Shown here: in pieces, positions 48,882 to 57,510 of the stretch
Layout of the letters: each line of letters starts with the position of its first letter
How positions within the stretch are numbered: position 1 is the stretch's first letter
Origin: an uncultured Alphaproteobacteria bacterium
GTDB lineage: Bacteria; Pseudomonadota; Alphaproteobacteria; HIMB59
Assembly (NCBI GenBank): GCA_902611415.1
Contig: CACLZM010000005.1
Span: 56,586 to 120,585, forward strand
Direction: 5' to 3'
DNA length: 64,000 nucleotides
The notes under the pieces: generated by a model
Seen by the model: only the letters and a program-made list of their open reading frames with translations
Databases searched by the model: none
What the model was told of the DNA's origin: nothing
Made by a program: the position numbers and the translations under genes

Positions 48882-50520
48882 CTATTTTTTTGATTTTTCT
48901 TCTATAGGACTTTTCAGTAGTTTGATCTGTAGTCTTATTTTTTTCTATAATTGAGTTAGTATTATTTTTTATTTTATTGATTAAATTTTTATCAAATTTA
49001 TAAATTTCCATAGGTATAGATTTATTTACAAAATTTATTTTGAAAGATATTTTTAATGATTTAATTTTATCACTAATTATTTTAGAATTTTCATTATAAA
49101 ATTTTTCATCAATTAAAATTTCTATTTCATCTTTATTACCGAGTGCATTAATATGCTTAATGTAAGAAATAATGTTATATATTATAATTGTATGTGTTTT
49201 TTTAAACCCTCCACCACCACAACAATCGCATTTATTATAAAAAGTTTCATATATACTTTGTCCGATTCTTTGCCTTGATATTTCCATTAAACCAAATTGT
49301 GAAATTTTTGTAATCTGAACTCTTGATTTATCTTTATAAAACAATTCTTTCATTTTTCTCTCAACTTTTAAGTTATTGCTATTAATATTCATATCTATAA
49401 AGTCAATTACAATTAATCCCGCAATATTTCTTAATTGAATTTGTTTGAATATTTCTTCGCTAGCCTCAAGATTTGTATTCAAAGCTGTTATTTCAATATT
49501 TTTTTCTGAAGTTGCACGACCTGAGTTTATATCAATGCTAGTAAGAGCCTCAGTTGGATTAATTACTAAATATCCACCAGATTTTAAATATATATTTTCT
49601 TCAGTCAGACTATTAATTGGATTTTTGATACCGTAGCCCTCGAAAAGAGGTAGTTTATCTTTGTAGTGGATTAATTTTTTATTGGATTTAATGCTAAAAT
49701 CCTTTTCTAATTTTTTATAAGATTTAATTGTTTTCAAATCAGAAAATATAATCTCATCTATAGTTCTTTGATTTAAATCTCTTGCAATCTTTATCAGAGG
49801 AGTATCTAGTTCAACTATTAAAGTAGGGGCTTTTGATTTTAATGTATCCTCTCTTATTTTAGTCCATAATTTTCTCAAATAGTTAAAATCTGCTATAATA
49901 TCTTCGTCTTCTGCTGATATAGCATTTGTTCTTATTATTAATGACATTCCATCAGGTAAATTAAAATTATCATGGAGTTTTTTTAATCTTTTCCTATCAA
50001 GAGGATTTGAAATCTTTTTCGATACACCTCCATTTGATGAATTATTTGGCAACAAAACACTATATCTTCCAGGCAAAGATATAAAGGTTGTTATAGCAGC
50101 TCCTTTTGTACCTCTCTCCTCTTTAACTATTTGTACTAGGAGAACCTGATCTTTTTTTATAACATCTTGTATTTTATACTTCCTATAAAAGGACAAAAAA
50201 TGTTTCTTATTTTCCTTTTCATTATCTAATTCATTATTTTTTTCATTAACATTTATAAATATTTTCTCATTATGTGGTATTTTAAAATAGCTGGGATGTA
50301 TTTCATCAAAAGGCAAAAATGCTTTTTTTTCTGATCCAAATTCAATAAAAGCAGCTTGAAGAGATGGTTCTACTCTAGATACTATACCAAGATATATATT
50401 GTTTTTTTTATCATTCTTTAAATCATCCGAGTAGTCAAAATAGTTGATTTCTTGACCATCGGCTGCGATGATACATAATTCGCTGTTGATGCTACCATCA
50501 ACAAAAATTCTTTTAGACAT
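48871..50520 (-). CDS. Ribonuclease E/G
   Basis: 549 residues. An S1 domain (about 35-135, NIYLGIVSRVEPSLQAAFIEFG) is followed by the DNase-I-like catalytic domain with magnesium-binding D330 (SIDINSGR) and D373 (VIDFIDM), then the Zn-link CDCC (C431, C434) that joins protomers. The enzyme makes 5'-end-sensitive cuts in mRNA and rRNA/tRNA precursors. It stops soon after the small domain, lacking the long disordered degradosome scaffold of typical alphaproteobacterial RNase E, so in size it resembles RNase G. Position beside mrcA and prfB matches alphaproteobacterial rne. AAGGA lies before its ATG. Confidence 0.92.
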   Translation of the reverse strand: MSKRIFVDGSINSELCIIAADGQEINYFDYSDDLKNDKKNNIYLGIVSRVEPSLQAAFIEFGSEKKAFLPFDEIHPSYFKIPHNEKIFINVNEKNNELDNEKENKKHFLSFYRKYKIQDVIKKDQVLLVQIVKEERGTKGAAITTFISLPGRYSVLLPNNSSNGGVSKKISNPLDRKRLKKLHDNFNLPDGMSLIIRTNAISAEDEDIIADFNYLRKLWTKIREDTLKSKAPTLIVELDTPLIKIARDLNQRTIDEIIFSDLKTIKSYKKLEKDFSIKSNKKLIHYKDKLPLFEGYGIKNPINSLTEENIYLKSGGYLVINPTEALTSIDINSGRATSEKNIEITALNTNLEASEEIFKQIQLRNIAGLIVIDFIDMNINSNNLKVERKMKELFYKDKSRVQITKISQFGLMEISRQRIGQSIYETFYNKCDCCGGGGFKKTHTIIIYNIISYIKHINALGNKDEIEILIDEKFYNENSKIISDKIKSLKISFKINFVNKSIPMEIYKFDKNLINKIKNNTNSIIEKNKTTDQTTEKSYRRKIKKIVDK

Positions 50521-50574
50521 GTTTTTAAATCCTTTTGATATAGTAAATAATTAGTAAATTGGTTGTTTAAATAA

Positions 50575-52866
50575 ATGAAACTTTTTAAATTCTTACAGTA
50601 CATTTTCTTACTTTCTATAATAGGCATTTCCATAATGATTTTATATTTATGGAATATTCAACAAGATTTGCCTGATCACAATATATCTCAATATTTTCCA
50701 AATGAAATAACAAAAATATACGATGAAAGATATGAGCTCATGTATCATGTAGGTAATAGAGACAGATTTTACTTAGATTATAATGATATACCTGAAAATA
50801 TGATTAAAGCTATAATTTCAGCAGAAGACAAAACATTCTTTCAACATCAGGGATTTGATATTAAAGGAATAGCTAATGCCTTTATAGTAAATTTGAAGAA
50901 TATTTATTCAAAAAATAATAATAACTATGTTGGTGCCTCTACAATAACACAGCAGTTAGTTAAAAATGTCTTTCTAAATAAGGATCAAACAATAACAAGA
51001 AAAATTAAAGAATTAATATTATCTATCAGAATAGAGCAGGAGTATACAAAAGAGTTAATAATTGAATTATATTTAAATGAAATCTATTTTGGTAGAAGAT
51101 CATATGGGGTAGCATCTGCTTCCTTTAATTATTTTAATAAATCAATATTTGATTTAGATATACATGAATATGCATACCTAGCAGCTTTACCAAAAGGTCC
51201 AAATAATTATGATCCAAAAAAAAATTATAAAAGAGCATTTGAAAGAAGGAATTATGTATTGAAACAAATGGAATTAAATCAATTCATTACTAAGGATCAA
51301 TTTAATTATTATTCAAATTTAAAAATTGAACTTACAAAAAGAAACATTCAAAAATATAAGTCTGATTATAAGACCGATTTTATCTTGAGTTATCTTAATT
51401 CTAATTCATTTAATGAAAATGCGTTTTATATACAATCTACAATAGATCAAAGCCTACAAAAAATATCTGAAAAATCATTAATTGACAATTTAGCATTATT
51501 TGAGAAAAAATATCGAAAATGGGAGGGGAGTTATAAAAATCTTGATGAAATTTTAAATTTTAAAAATGATTATTGGAGTATTGGAAAAGTTATTGATAAA
51601 AATTCAAATTTTATAACAATATTAATTGTTGATACAGACAAAATAATAACTTTAAATAACAACGATAATTTTTACGGTCCAAAAAAAATATCTCCAATTA
51701 ATTATTTAGATTTAAATGACTACATATTTGTTTCTAAAATAGATAATAATTTTTATACTGTACAATTGCATAAAATTAATGGTTCAGTAATAATAATGGA
51801 CCCATTTAATGGAGATATAATATCTATGGTTGGTGGAGTTAATTATGACATGAGTAATTTTAATAGAGCAACACAAGCATATAGGCAACCAGGATCATCA
51901 ATAAAACCATTTATATATGCGAAGGCTTTAGAGACTCAGAAATTTTTGCCAAATACTCTAATATTGGACTCAAATATTTTATTAGATCAGGGAAATAATT
52001 TACCCGTATGGGTTCCTAAAAATTATTCTAATAAATCTTATGGTGAATTAACATTTAGAAGAGCGTTAGAAACCTCTAATAACCTAGTAACACTTAAGAT
52101 TGGTCTAGACTTAGGTCTAGATTCTGTAAATTCCTTTTTAGATAAAATAAATTTTTACGATTATGAGACTAATACTGACGTTTATTCGACTCTTCTTGGT
52201 GCTGTAGAAAATAATCTACTAAATTTAACAAAGTCATATTCAATATTTTTAAATGGTGGCTATCTTGTTGAACCATCAATAATTAAAAAGGTAGTATCAA
52301 ATGATGGTGAATTAATAATTAATAATGAATATTTTAAATGTAAATATTGCTCTTTCTCAATTGATGATAGATCCTATAGAAAACCAATTATAGAGTCCCA
52401 AAAGGAAAAAGTAATATCCCCACAGACTTCTTTTCAGATTTTAAATATACTAGAAGGTGCTATCGAAAGAGGAACAGGTAAGTCTTTAAATAATATCAAT
52501 TATCCTATAGCGGGAAAAACAGGAACAACAAATGAAAGTAAAGATTTATGGTTTTTTGGATTAACTCCTAGATATGTAGTAGGTGTTTATGTTGGATATG
52601 ATACGCCTAAATCAATAGGATATAAAGAAACTGGCTCATCGGTTGCTTTACCAATATTCAAAACAATTATTGAGAACTATCTTTTGAGCAATAAAGATGT
52701 AAATGATAAATTTGTTGTGCCAAGTGAACTTATCATAAAAAAAGTTAATATAGATAGTGGTGAAATTTCTGATGGACAAGACAATATTATTGATTATTTT
52801 ACAAAAGAGCAATTACAGATTTTAGACAATATAAATAAAATTGAGAGTATTGGTGGAATAAATTAA
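50575..52866 (+). CDS. mrcA: Penicillin-binding protein 1A (bifunctional)
   Basis: 763 residues. One N-terminal membrane helix (about 8-27) leads to the glycosyltransferase domain with catalytic E84 (ISAEDKTFFQHQG) and GASTITQQLVKNVFL, a small OB-like region, and the transpeptidase domain with S441-SI-K444, S501-NN and K648-TG. It polymerises and cross-links peptidoglycan. It diverges from the RNase E/G gene with 54 bases between starts. In many alphaproteobacteria an amiC amidase lies between them; it is absent here. Its stop overlaps the prfB start by one base. Confidence 0.96.
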   Translation: MKLFKFLQYIFLLSIIGISIMILYLWNIQQDLPDHNISQYFPNEITKIYDERYELMYHVGNRDRFYLDYNDIPENMIKAIISAEDKTFFQHQGFDIKGIANAFIVNLKNIYSKNNNNYVGASTITQQLVKNVFLNKDQTITRKIKELILSIRIEQEYTKELIIELYLNEIYFGRRSYGVASASFNYFNKSIFDLDIHEYAYLAALPKGPNNYDPKKNYKRAFERRNYVLKQMELNQFITKDQFNYYSNLKIELTKRNIQKYKSDYKTDFILSYLNSNSFNENAFYIQSTIDQSLQKISEKSLIDNLALFEKKYRKWEGSYKNLDEILNFKNDYWSIGKVIDKNSNFITILIVDTDKIITLNNNDNFYGPKKISPINYLDLNDYIFVSKIDNNFYTVQLHKINGSVIIMDPFNGDIISMVGGVNYDMSNFNRATQAYRQPGSSIKPFIYAKALETQKFLPNTLILDSNILLDQGNNLPVWVPKNYSNKSYGELTFRRALETSNNLVTLKIGLDLGLDSVNSFLDKINFYDYETNTDVYSTLLGAVENNLLNLTKSYSIFLNGGYLVEPSIIKKVVSNDGELIINNEYFKCKYCSFSIDDRSYRKPIIESQKEKVISPQTSFQILNILEGAIERGTGKSLNNINYPIAGKTGTTNESKDLWFFGLTPRYVVGVYVGYDTPKSIGYKETGSSVALPIFKTIIENYLLSNKDVNDKFVVPSELIIKKVNIDSGEISDGQDNIIDYFTKEQLQILDNINKIESIGGIN

Positions 52867-53958
52867 TGGATAAGTTTGAATTTTTAAATTTAGTTAAGGA
52901 ATTAGACTCACTAATAAATTTGTCGAGGAGGAGCCTTTGACTACGAAAATACCGTTAAAGAAATAGATATTTTAAACAAATTAATTACTAATCCTGATAA
53001 TTGGAATAAAATTGATTTAATTAATAAATCACAAGAAAAAATTAAACAAAATACAAAAGTCATAAATGATTTTGATTTAGTTTTAAAACAATATAAAGAA
53101 TTTAGCGAATTTATTGAAATTTATGAGTCCTTAAACAATAATGAAATTAAGGATTTAGTTAATAAAATGATGGAGCTGAAAAGAGAGTGTGAAAAAATTA
53201 AAATTAAATCTTTACTCAATAAAAAAACTGATAATTGTAATGCTTTTCTTGAAATACATGCTGGTGCGGGAGGTACTGAAAGTCAAGATTGGGCTGAAAT
53301 GTTGTCTAGGATGTATCAACGTTTTGCTGAAAAAAATGATTACAAATACAAGATCATAGATTCCCAAAAAGGAGAAGAAGCTGGCATCAAAAATTTAACA
53401 ATGATTATATCAGGTTTTAAATCTTATGGATATTTGAAGAACGAGTCAGGAATTCACAGACTAGTTAGAATTTCACCTTTTGACTCTAATAAAAGAAGAC
53501 ATACTAGTTTTTCAAGTGTGTGGGTATACCCTGAAATAGAAAAAGATATTGAAATTGAAATAAACACTAAAGATTTAAGAATTGACACATTTAGAGCTTC
53601 AGGTGCAGGTGGACAACATATCAATACTACTGATAGTGCTGTAAGAATTACCCATTTAAAATACAACATTGTAGTTCAAAGCCAGAGTGAAAGATCACAA
53701 CATCGTAATAGAGATACTGCGATGAAGATGCTAAAATCTAGAATATACGAAATAGAATTAGATAAAAAAAATGAAGAAAAAAAAAAGGAAGAGGGTAATA
53801 AAAAACAAATCGGGTGGGGAAACCAAATTAGATCTTATGTTCTTCATCCTTATAAAATGGTCAAAGATCTTAGAACTAATTATCAGACATCAAATGCAGA
53901 AAATGTTCTTGATGGAGAGATATCAGAATTTTTGGAGTCAACCTTAATCGATGTATAA
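52866..53958 (+). CDS. prfB: Peptide chain release factor 2, expressed by programmed +1 frameshift
   Basis: Releases peptides at UGA and UAA. The coding sequence is in two frames: 52866-52937 (24 codons) and, after skipping T52938, 52939-53958, giving about 363 residues, against 365 in E. coli. The tripeptide SPF (203-205) that reads UGA and the catalytic GGQ (248-250) are at the expected places. Frame 0 ends at TGA 52938-52940 in the context CTT-TGA-C. A start inside the second frame at 53167 would lose domain 1 and is wrong. It overlaps the next gene by eight bases. Confidence 0.96.
52925..52941 (+). promoter_or_regulatory. prfB programmed +1 frameshift site
   Basis: GAGGAGGAG followed by CCTTTGAC: an internal Shine-Dalgarno-like AGGAGG close to the slippery codon CTT, then in-frame TGA and C. 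This is the classical RF2 autoregulatory element: slow termination at UGA when RF2 is scarce allows a +1 shift from CTT to TTT. Confidence 0.95.
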
Positions 53959-54982
53959 AAATTATATTTTAATAATAATATTTTTATTTCTTCTACCTTT
54001 TCAAATAATGGCTTATGACTTTAGTTTTCAAAAAGACGAAAATTTATTAAAACTTGATTTTGAAGATAATCAAATAAAAGATATTAAATTTGATTTTGAA
54101 ATAAACGGACAAAGAAATTTTGGAATAATTAATTATCATAACAATGAGATTTATATTCTCTTAAATACTGACAAAATATCTTTTGATAATTTTAAAAAAG
54201 TTTTCCCCAAACCTCAAAAAAATAAAAAATTAAATAAAAAAATAAATTTTAATTGGGAGATATCTGAAATGGCAATTTCTGATGAATATTCTCTCTTTTC
54301 AAATAAATTAAATTTTATCTATGATAATGGTTTTGAGTCAATGACGTTTTATGACAATAATAAAGAATTTGAATTTTCAATATTACCTAAATTAGATGGA
54401 AATAAACAAATTTATTTATTTTCAAAAAATGCTGGTCAATTTTTTTATGCTCAAAAAATTTCTAAAAATATGAATGGTGGAGCATTAATTGGGAAAGGTT
54501 CATTCAGAAAATTTAATGATTATGATATGACTATAAAAGTCAAAGATTTTAGTATTGATAAAAATTCAAAATTTTACAATTTACTTCTAACCTCAAGAAT
54601 GCTTGATATTTTTTCAGTATTACAAAATAATCAAGATGAATTTAATTATCTTGAGGTACCTGTTCAGAAAAGAGGTAATATTTTTTCTTTTGATCATGCA
54701 TTAATGTTAGGAGGAACAGTTGCATTTTCTTTTAAAGGAGAAGCTAATCCAAGTGAGAGAATAGCTACTGTGAATGGCACATATGGACCATTATACTTAT
54801 TTGAAAAGAACTTTAAAAATGTGCCTTTTTTGAGTGAGTTATTTGGCAAAAATGTTGAAGAGAGTCTTTTGGCTGCTGATTTTAAAGTTAAAAAGAATGG
54901 GAATAAAACAGACTTTATATTCAATCCTTTATCAATATTAACGCCCGGTAAAACAAGAAACTTTTTTGATATTTGGGAGTAA
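53951..54982 (+). CDS. Secreted AsmA/YhdP C-terminal-like protein (minimal form)
   Basis: 343 residues with a signal peptide (about 1-21) and no other membrane segment. The last 100 residues match the end of AsmA-like/DUF3971 (YhdP) proteins as I know them: GTVAFSFKGEANPSERIATVNGTYGPLY, then NVPFLSELFG and FIFNPLSILTPGKTRNFF, equivalent to the usual IPLLG...VNPLSALAPGFLR pattern. Full YhdP proteins exceed 1000 residues and are membrane-anchored, so this is a short soluble periplasmic relative. The family handles phospholipid transport to the outer membrane. It is coupled to prfB by an eight-base overlap. Confidence 0.65.
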   Translation: MYKNYILIIIFLFLLPFQIMAYDFSFQKDENLLKLDFEDNQIKDIKFDFEINGQRNFGIINYHNNEIYILLNTDKISFDNFKKVFPKPQKNKKLNKKINFNWEISEMAISDEYSLFSNKLNFIYDNGFESMTFYDNNKEFEFSILPKLDGNKQIYLFSKNAGQFFYAQKISKNMNGGALIGKGSFRKFNDYDMTIKVKDFSIDKNSKFYNLLLTSRMLDIFSVLQNNQDEFNYLEVPVQKRGNIFSFDHALMLGGTVAFSFKGEANPSERIATVNGTYGPLYLFEKNFKNVPFLSELFGKNVEESLLAADFKVKKNGNKTDFIFNPLSILTPGKTRNFFDIWE

Positions 54983-55426
54983 TTATTTTATTTTAATTTT
55001 ATCATAAGTAGAAATTTCTCCTGATTTTATTATCTCAGCACGCACTCCACTTTTAAATACTAAAAGCTTAACAAGATTGTTCATTCCTAATTTTTTTTGA
55101 AGATATCTACATGGCTGACACAATTCATGTATTTTTAAAATTACATTATTTATTTGTATTCTTTTATTAATAGTTTTGTTTAGATCAATACCTGATGTGA
55201 TTATATTTCTTCTAAAATCCTTATAATCTATTTTTTTTCTTGTTTTCATATTAAAGTTATCAATTTTTTCAGACTCTATTAAAGTAACTTGTTCATAATT
55301 TTTTTTAAAATTTTCATAATATCTGTCATTAATAATCCCCTTATTTTTCTTTAAGATTGCTTGATTTATATAAAAAGTATTCTCTCCTTCAAAATTACTA
55401 ATATTGATTGCTTTAATTTTGCCCAT
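54983..55426 (-). CDS. MOSC-domain protein
   Basis: 147 residues covering one MOSC domain: FRRNIITSGIDL (71-82) and the ELCQPCRYL site with C103 and C106. MOSC domains bind sulfurated molybdenum cofactor and appear in MOCO sulfurases and N-hydroxylated substrate reductases such as YiiM and mARC. This stand-alone form lacks the beta-barrel domain and any ferredoxin. The presence of molybdopterin enzymes elsewhere in the window fits. It is convergent with the YhdP-like gene with no gap. TATATT lies five bases before its ATG. Confidence 0.85.
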   Translation of the reverse strand: MGKIKAINISNFEGENTFYINQAILKKNKGIINDRYYENFKKNYEQVTLIESEKIDNFNMKTRKKIDYKDFRRNIITSGIDLNKTINKRIQINNVILKIHELCQPCRYLQKKLGMNNLVKLLVFKSGVRAEIIKSGEISTYDKIKIK

Positions 55427-55456
55427 TTTCTAATATATTTACTTTAGTTTATATTT

Positions 55457-55729
55457 ATGGAAGATAACACAAATTTATACAGTCAAAGGAATATCCTAAT
55501 TCGTAATTTTCTTATTTTTTCTAGATTAGCACCTTTTGTTACCAGTTTTATAGGCTCTGTTCTTATTAATAAGATTTTTCTTAAAACACCTAATTTAATT
55601 AATTTAGATTTTATTTTGATTTTTATATCACTTTATTTGGTTTTATACGTATTTATCTCTCATACTAAGTCTTTATGCGAGCAACTTGCTATTGTTAACC
55701 AAAAAATTAATTCACATAGCGAAGAATAA
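55457..55729 (+). CDS. Small two-helix membrane protein, unknown
   Basis: I do not recognise the family. 90 residues: a short polar N-terminus, a hydrophobic stretch at about 22-42 and another at about 47-67, then a charged tail (HTKSLCEQLAIVNQKINSHSEE) with helical character. It lies between the divergent MOSC gene and umuD, with 65 bases before umuD, so it could be separate from the SOS unit. Coding character looks normal, but there is no homology evidence. Confidence 0.55.
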   Translation: MEDNTNLYSQRNILIRNFLIFSRLAPFVTSFIGSVLINKIFLKTPNLINLDFILIFISLYLVLYVFISHTKSLCEQLAIVNQKINSHSEE

Positions 55730-55778
55730 TAAGTTTTATTTTAAAAATTTTTTTATTCCTTTAAGGTTTATTATAGTT

Positions 55779-55784
55779 TATAAA
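55779..55784 (+). promoter_or_regulatory. Candidate -10 element of umuDC
   Basis: TATAAA lies ten bases before the umuD ATG; TATAGT at 55772-55777 is an alternative. Either puts the transcription start inside or beside the LexA box, consistent with repression. No good -35 is visible. Confidence 0.4.
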
Positions 55785-55785
55785 A

Positions 55786-55800
55786 GAACAAAATATGAAC
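55786..55800 (+). promoter_or_regulatory. LexA (SOS) box of umuDC
   Basis: GAAC (55786-55789), seven bases, GAAC (55797-55800): a perfect copy of the alphaproteobacterial LexA direct repeat GAAC-N7-GAAC (GTTC-N7-GTTC on the other strand). It overlaps the umuD start codon at 55795-55797. Alphaproteobacterial LexA proteins are known to bind this repeat rather than the E. coli CTG-N10-CAG palindrome. No lexA gene is in the window. Confidence 0.85.
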
Positions 55801-56232
55801 AAAAATATCCTAGTAAAGACTGATAAGGGCAGCAACCTTGAGTCTGTACCTTACGTTTTGTCTAAGATTTCAGCTGGATTTCCATCCCCAGCTGATGATT
55901 ATATAGAAAATAATCTAAGCTTATCAGAACTACTGATCAAAAATCACTTATCAACTTTTCTAATGAGAGCTAGTGGTGACTCCATGGTAGATGCTGGAAT
56001 TAATGATTGTGACATATTAGTTGTAGATAGGAGTTTAGAAGCTAAAAGTAGAGATATAGTGATAGCTATATTTGAGGGGAATTTAACTGTCAAAAGACTA
56101 GTTATTAGGACAGATGGCTCTGCTATCCTAAAAGCTGAGAACCCATTGTATAAAAATATATTAATATCAGAGTATGCAGAATTAGAGATATGGGGAGTTG
56201 TTACCAGCGCTATTCGTCAATTTATTAAATAA
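55795..56232 (+). CDS. umuD: DNA polymerase V autoproteolytic subunit UmuD
   Basis: 145 residues of the S24 peptidase family. The self-cleavage site is A27-G28 (ISAGFPSPADDY), the nucleophile S63 in GDSM and the base K100 in TVKRL. RecA-DNA filaments trigger cleavage, and the shortened protein then joins UmuC for error-prone synthesis past lesions. It lacks the DNA-binding domain of LexA. Three bases separate it from umuC, and a LexA box covers its start. Confidence 0.94.
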   Translation: MNKNILVKTDKGSNLESVPYVLSKISAGFPSPADDYIENNLSLSELLIKNHLSTFLMRASGDSMVDAGINDCDILVVDRSLEAKSRDIVIAIFEGNLTVKRLVIRTDGSAILKAENPLYKNILISEYAELEIWGVVTSAIRQFIK

Positions 56233-56235
56233 CCA

Positions 56236-57510
56236 ATGAATATAGTAGCCCTGGTAGATTGTAATTCATTCTATGCCTCATGTGAAACTATCTTTAAACC
56301 AGATTTAAGTAAAAAACCTATCGTAGTTCTATCAAATAACGATGGGTGTGTAATAGCTAGAAGTTCTGAAGCTAAGAAATTAGGAATCAAAATGGGAGTG
56401 CCTTTCTTTGAGATAAAGCAAATAATAAAAAAATATCCAGTACATGTGTTTTCATCAAATTACAGTTTATATGGAAATATCTCATCTAGGGTAATGGGAG
56501 TATTAAAAGATCATTGTGATAGATTAGAAGTTTATTCTATAGATGAAGCTTTTTTAATATTTAATAAATATTCAGAGAGAAGTTTTGTTTCAAGAGCAGA
56601 AGGGATAAAAAAAATAATAAAGAAGTGGATAGGCATACCTGTAAGTATAGGAATAGCTAACAATAAAACTTTATCAAAAGTAGCAAATCATCTAGCTAAA
56701 AAAGATGAGTTAGGGTCCCAAGTGGTAGAAATTATAAATCAAAAACAAATAGAAATATCCCTGAAGGTATTAGGAGTGGGTGATATCTGGGGTATAGGAG
56801 CTAGGATAGAGAAATTTCTTCAAAAAAATGGTATCTACACCGCATATGATTTATACAAAGCAGATGCAAGATGGGTTAGACAGCATCTAGGAGTAGTAGG
56901 AGAGAGAACCTATAGAGAGCTACACGGTGAAATATGCATACCAATAGTAGAGAAATCCGAGCCAAAAAAACAATGTCGAGTATCAAGATCTTTTGAAAAT
57001 TATGTAACCAGTTTCCAGGATTTAGAAAAAAGAATAATATCTTATGCAACTAGAGCCTCAGAAAAGATTAGATCTGACGGTTTGCAGGCAAAGAAAATTA
57101 CTACATTTATTCGTTCAAATAAATTTAACAACAATAATAAACAATACCATGCAGCTCGGACTTATGATTTTATATCTCCATCAAATGACTTATTTGAGAC
57201 GATTAAATTTGCTATAAAGGCACTAAAATCTATTTATCGACCAGAAATAAAATATAAAAAAGCAGGCGTTTTACTCTCAGATCTAACTCCAGAGGGAGAA
57301 TACAATAGAGATTTATTTTTTTATCAATCAGAAGAGAGTATTTTAAAAAAAATTAGGGTAAACAAGGTATTTGATAATCTAAATAACAGATATGGAAGCG
57401 GGACTATTTGTGTCGCCAAAGAAAATTACGAAAAGTTTTACATAACTAGACGACAAAACTTAAGCCCCGCATACACATCAAATTTTGATGATTTACCTAA
57501 TGTAAATTAG
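56236..57510 (+). CDS. umuC: DNA polymerase V catalytic subunit UmuC
   Basis: A 424-residue Y-family polymerase. Catalytic carboxylates are in VDCNSFYASCE near the start and SIDEAFL (about residue 97); helix-hairpin-helix region VGDIWGIGARIEKFL and a little-finger domain follow, then the UmuC-specific C-terminus (SDLTPEGEYNRDLFFYQSE). DLFF there may serve as the sliding-clamp motif. It forms pol V with processed UmuD and copies damaged DNA. It is convergent with the TrpB-like gene, with stop codons overlapping by four bases. Confidence 0.95.
   Translation: MNIVALVDCNSFYASCETIFKPDLSKKPIVVLSNNDGCVIARSSEAKKLGIKMGVPFFEIKQIIKKYPVHVFSSNYSLYGNISSRVMGVLKDHCDRLEVYSIDEAFLIFNKYSERSFVSRAEGIKKIIKKWIGIPVSIGIANNKTLSKVANHLAKKDELGSQVVEIINQKQIEISLKVLGVGDIWGIGARIEKFLQKNGIYTAYDLYKADARWVRQHLGVVGERTYRELHGEICIPIVEKSEPKKQCRVSRSFENYVTSFQDLEKRIISYATRASEKIRSDGLQAKKITTFIRSNKFNNNNKQYHAARTYDFISPSNDLFETIKFAIKALKSIYRPEIKYKKAGVLLSDLTPEGEYNRDLFFYQSEESILKKIRVNKVFDNLNNRYGSGTICVAKENYEKFYITRRQNLSPAYTSNFDDLPNVN

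Noticed and set aside
52866..53166. prfB looks like a pseudogene or a gene with a truncated N-terminus because of an early TGA
   Set aside because: The TGA sits in the classical RF2 +1 frameshift context with an internal AGGAGG, and the second frame continues the normal RF2 domain 1.
55730..57510. umuDC as part of a mobile element
   Set aside because: No integrase, transposase, direct repeats or tRNA attachment site flank the pair, and the LexA box fits chromosomal regulation.
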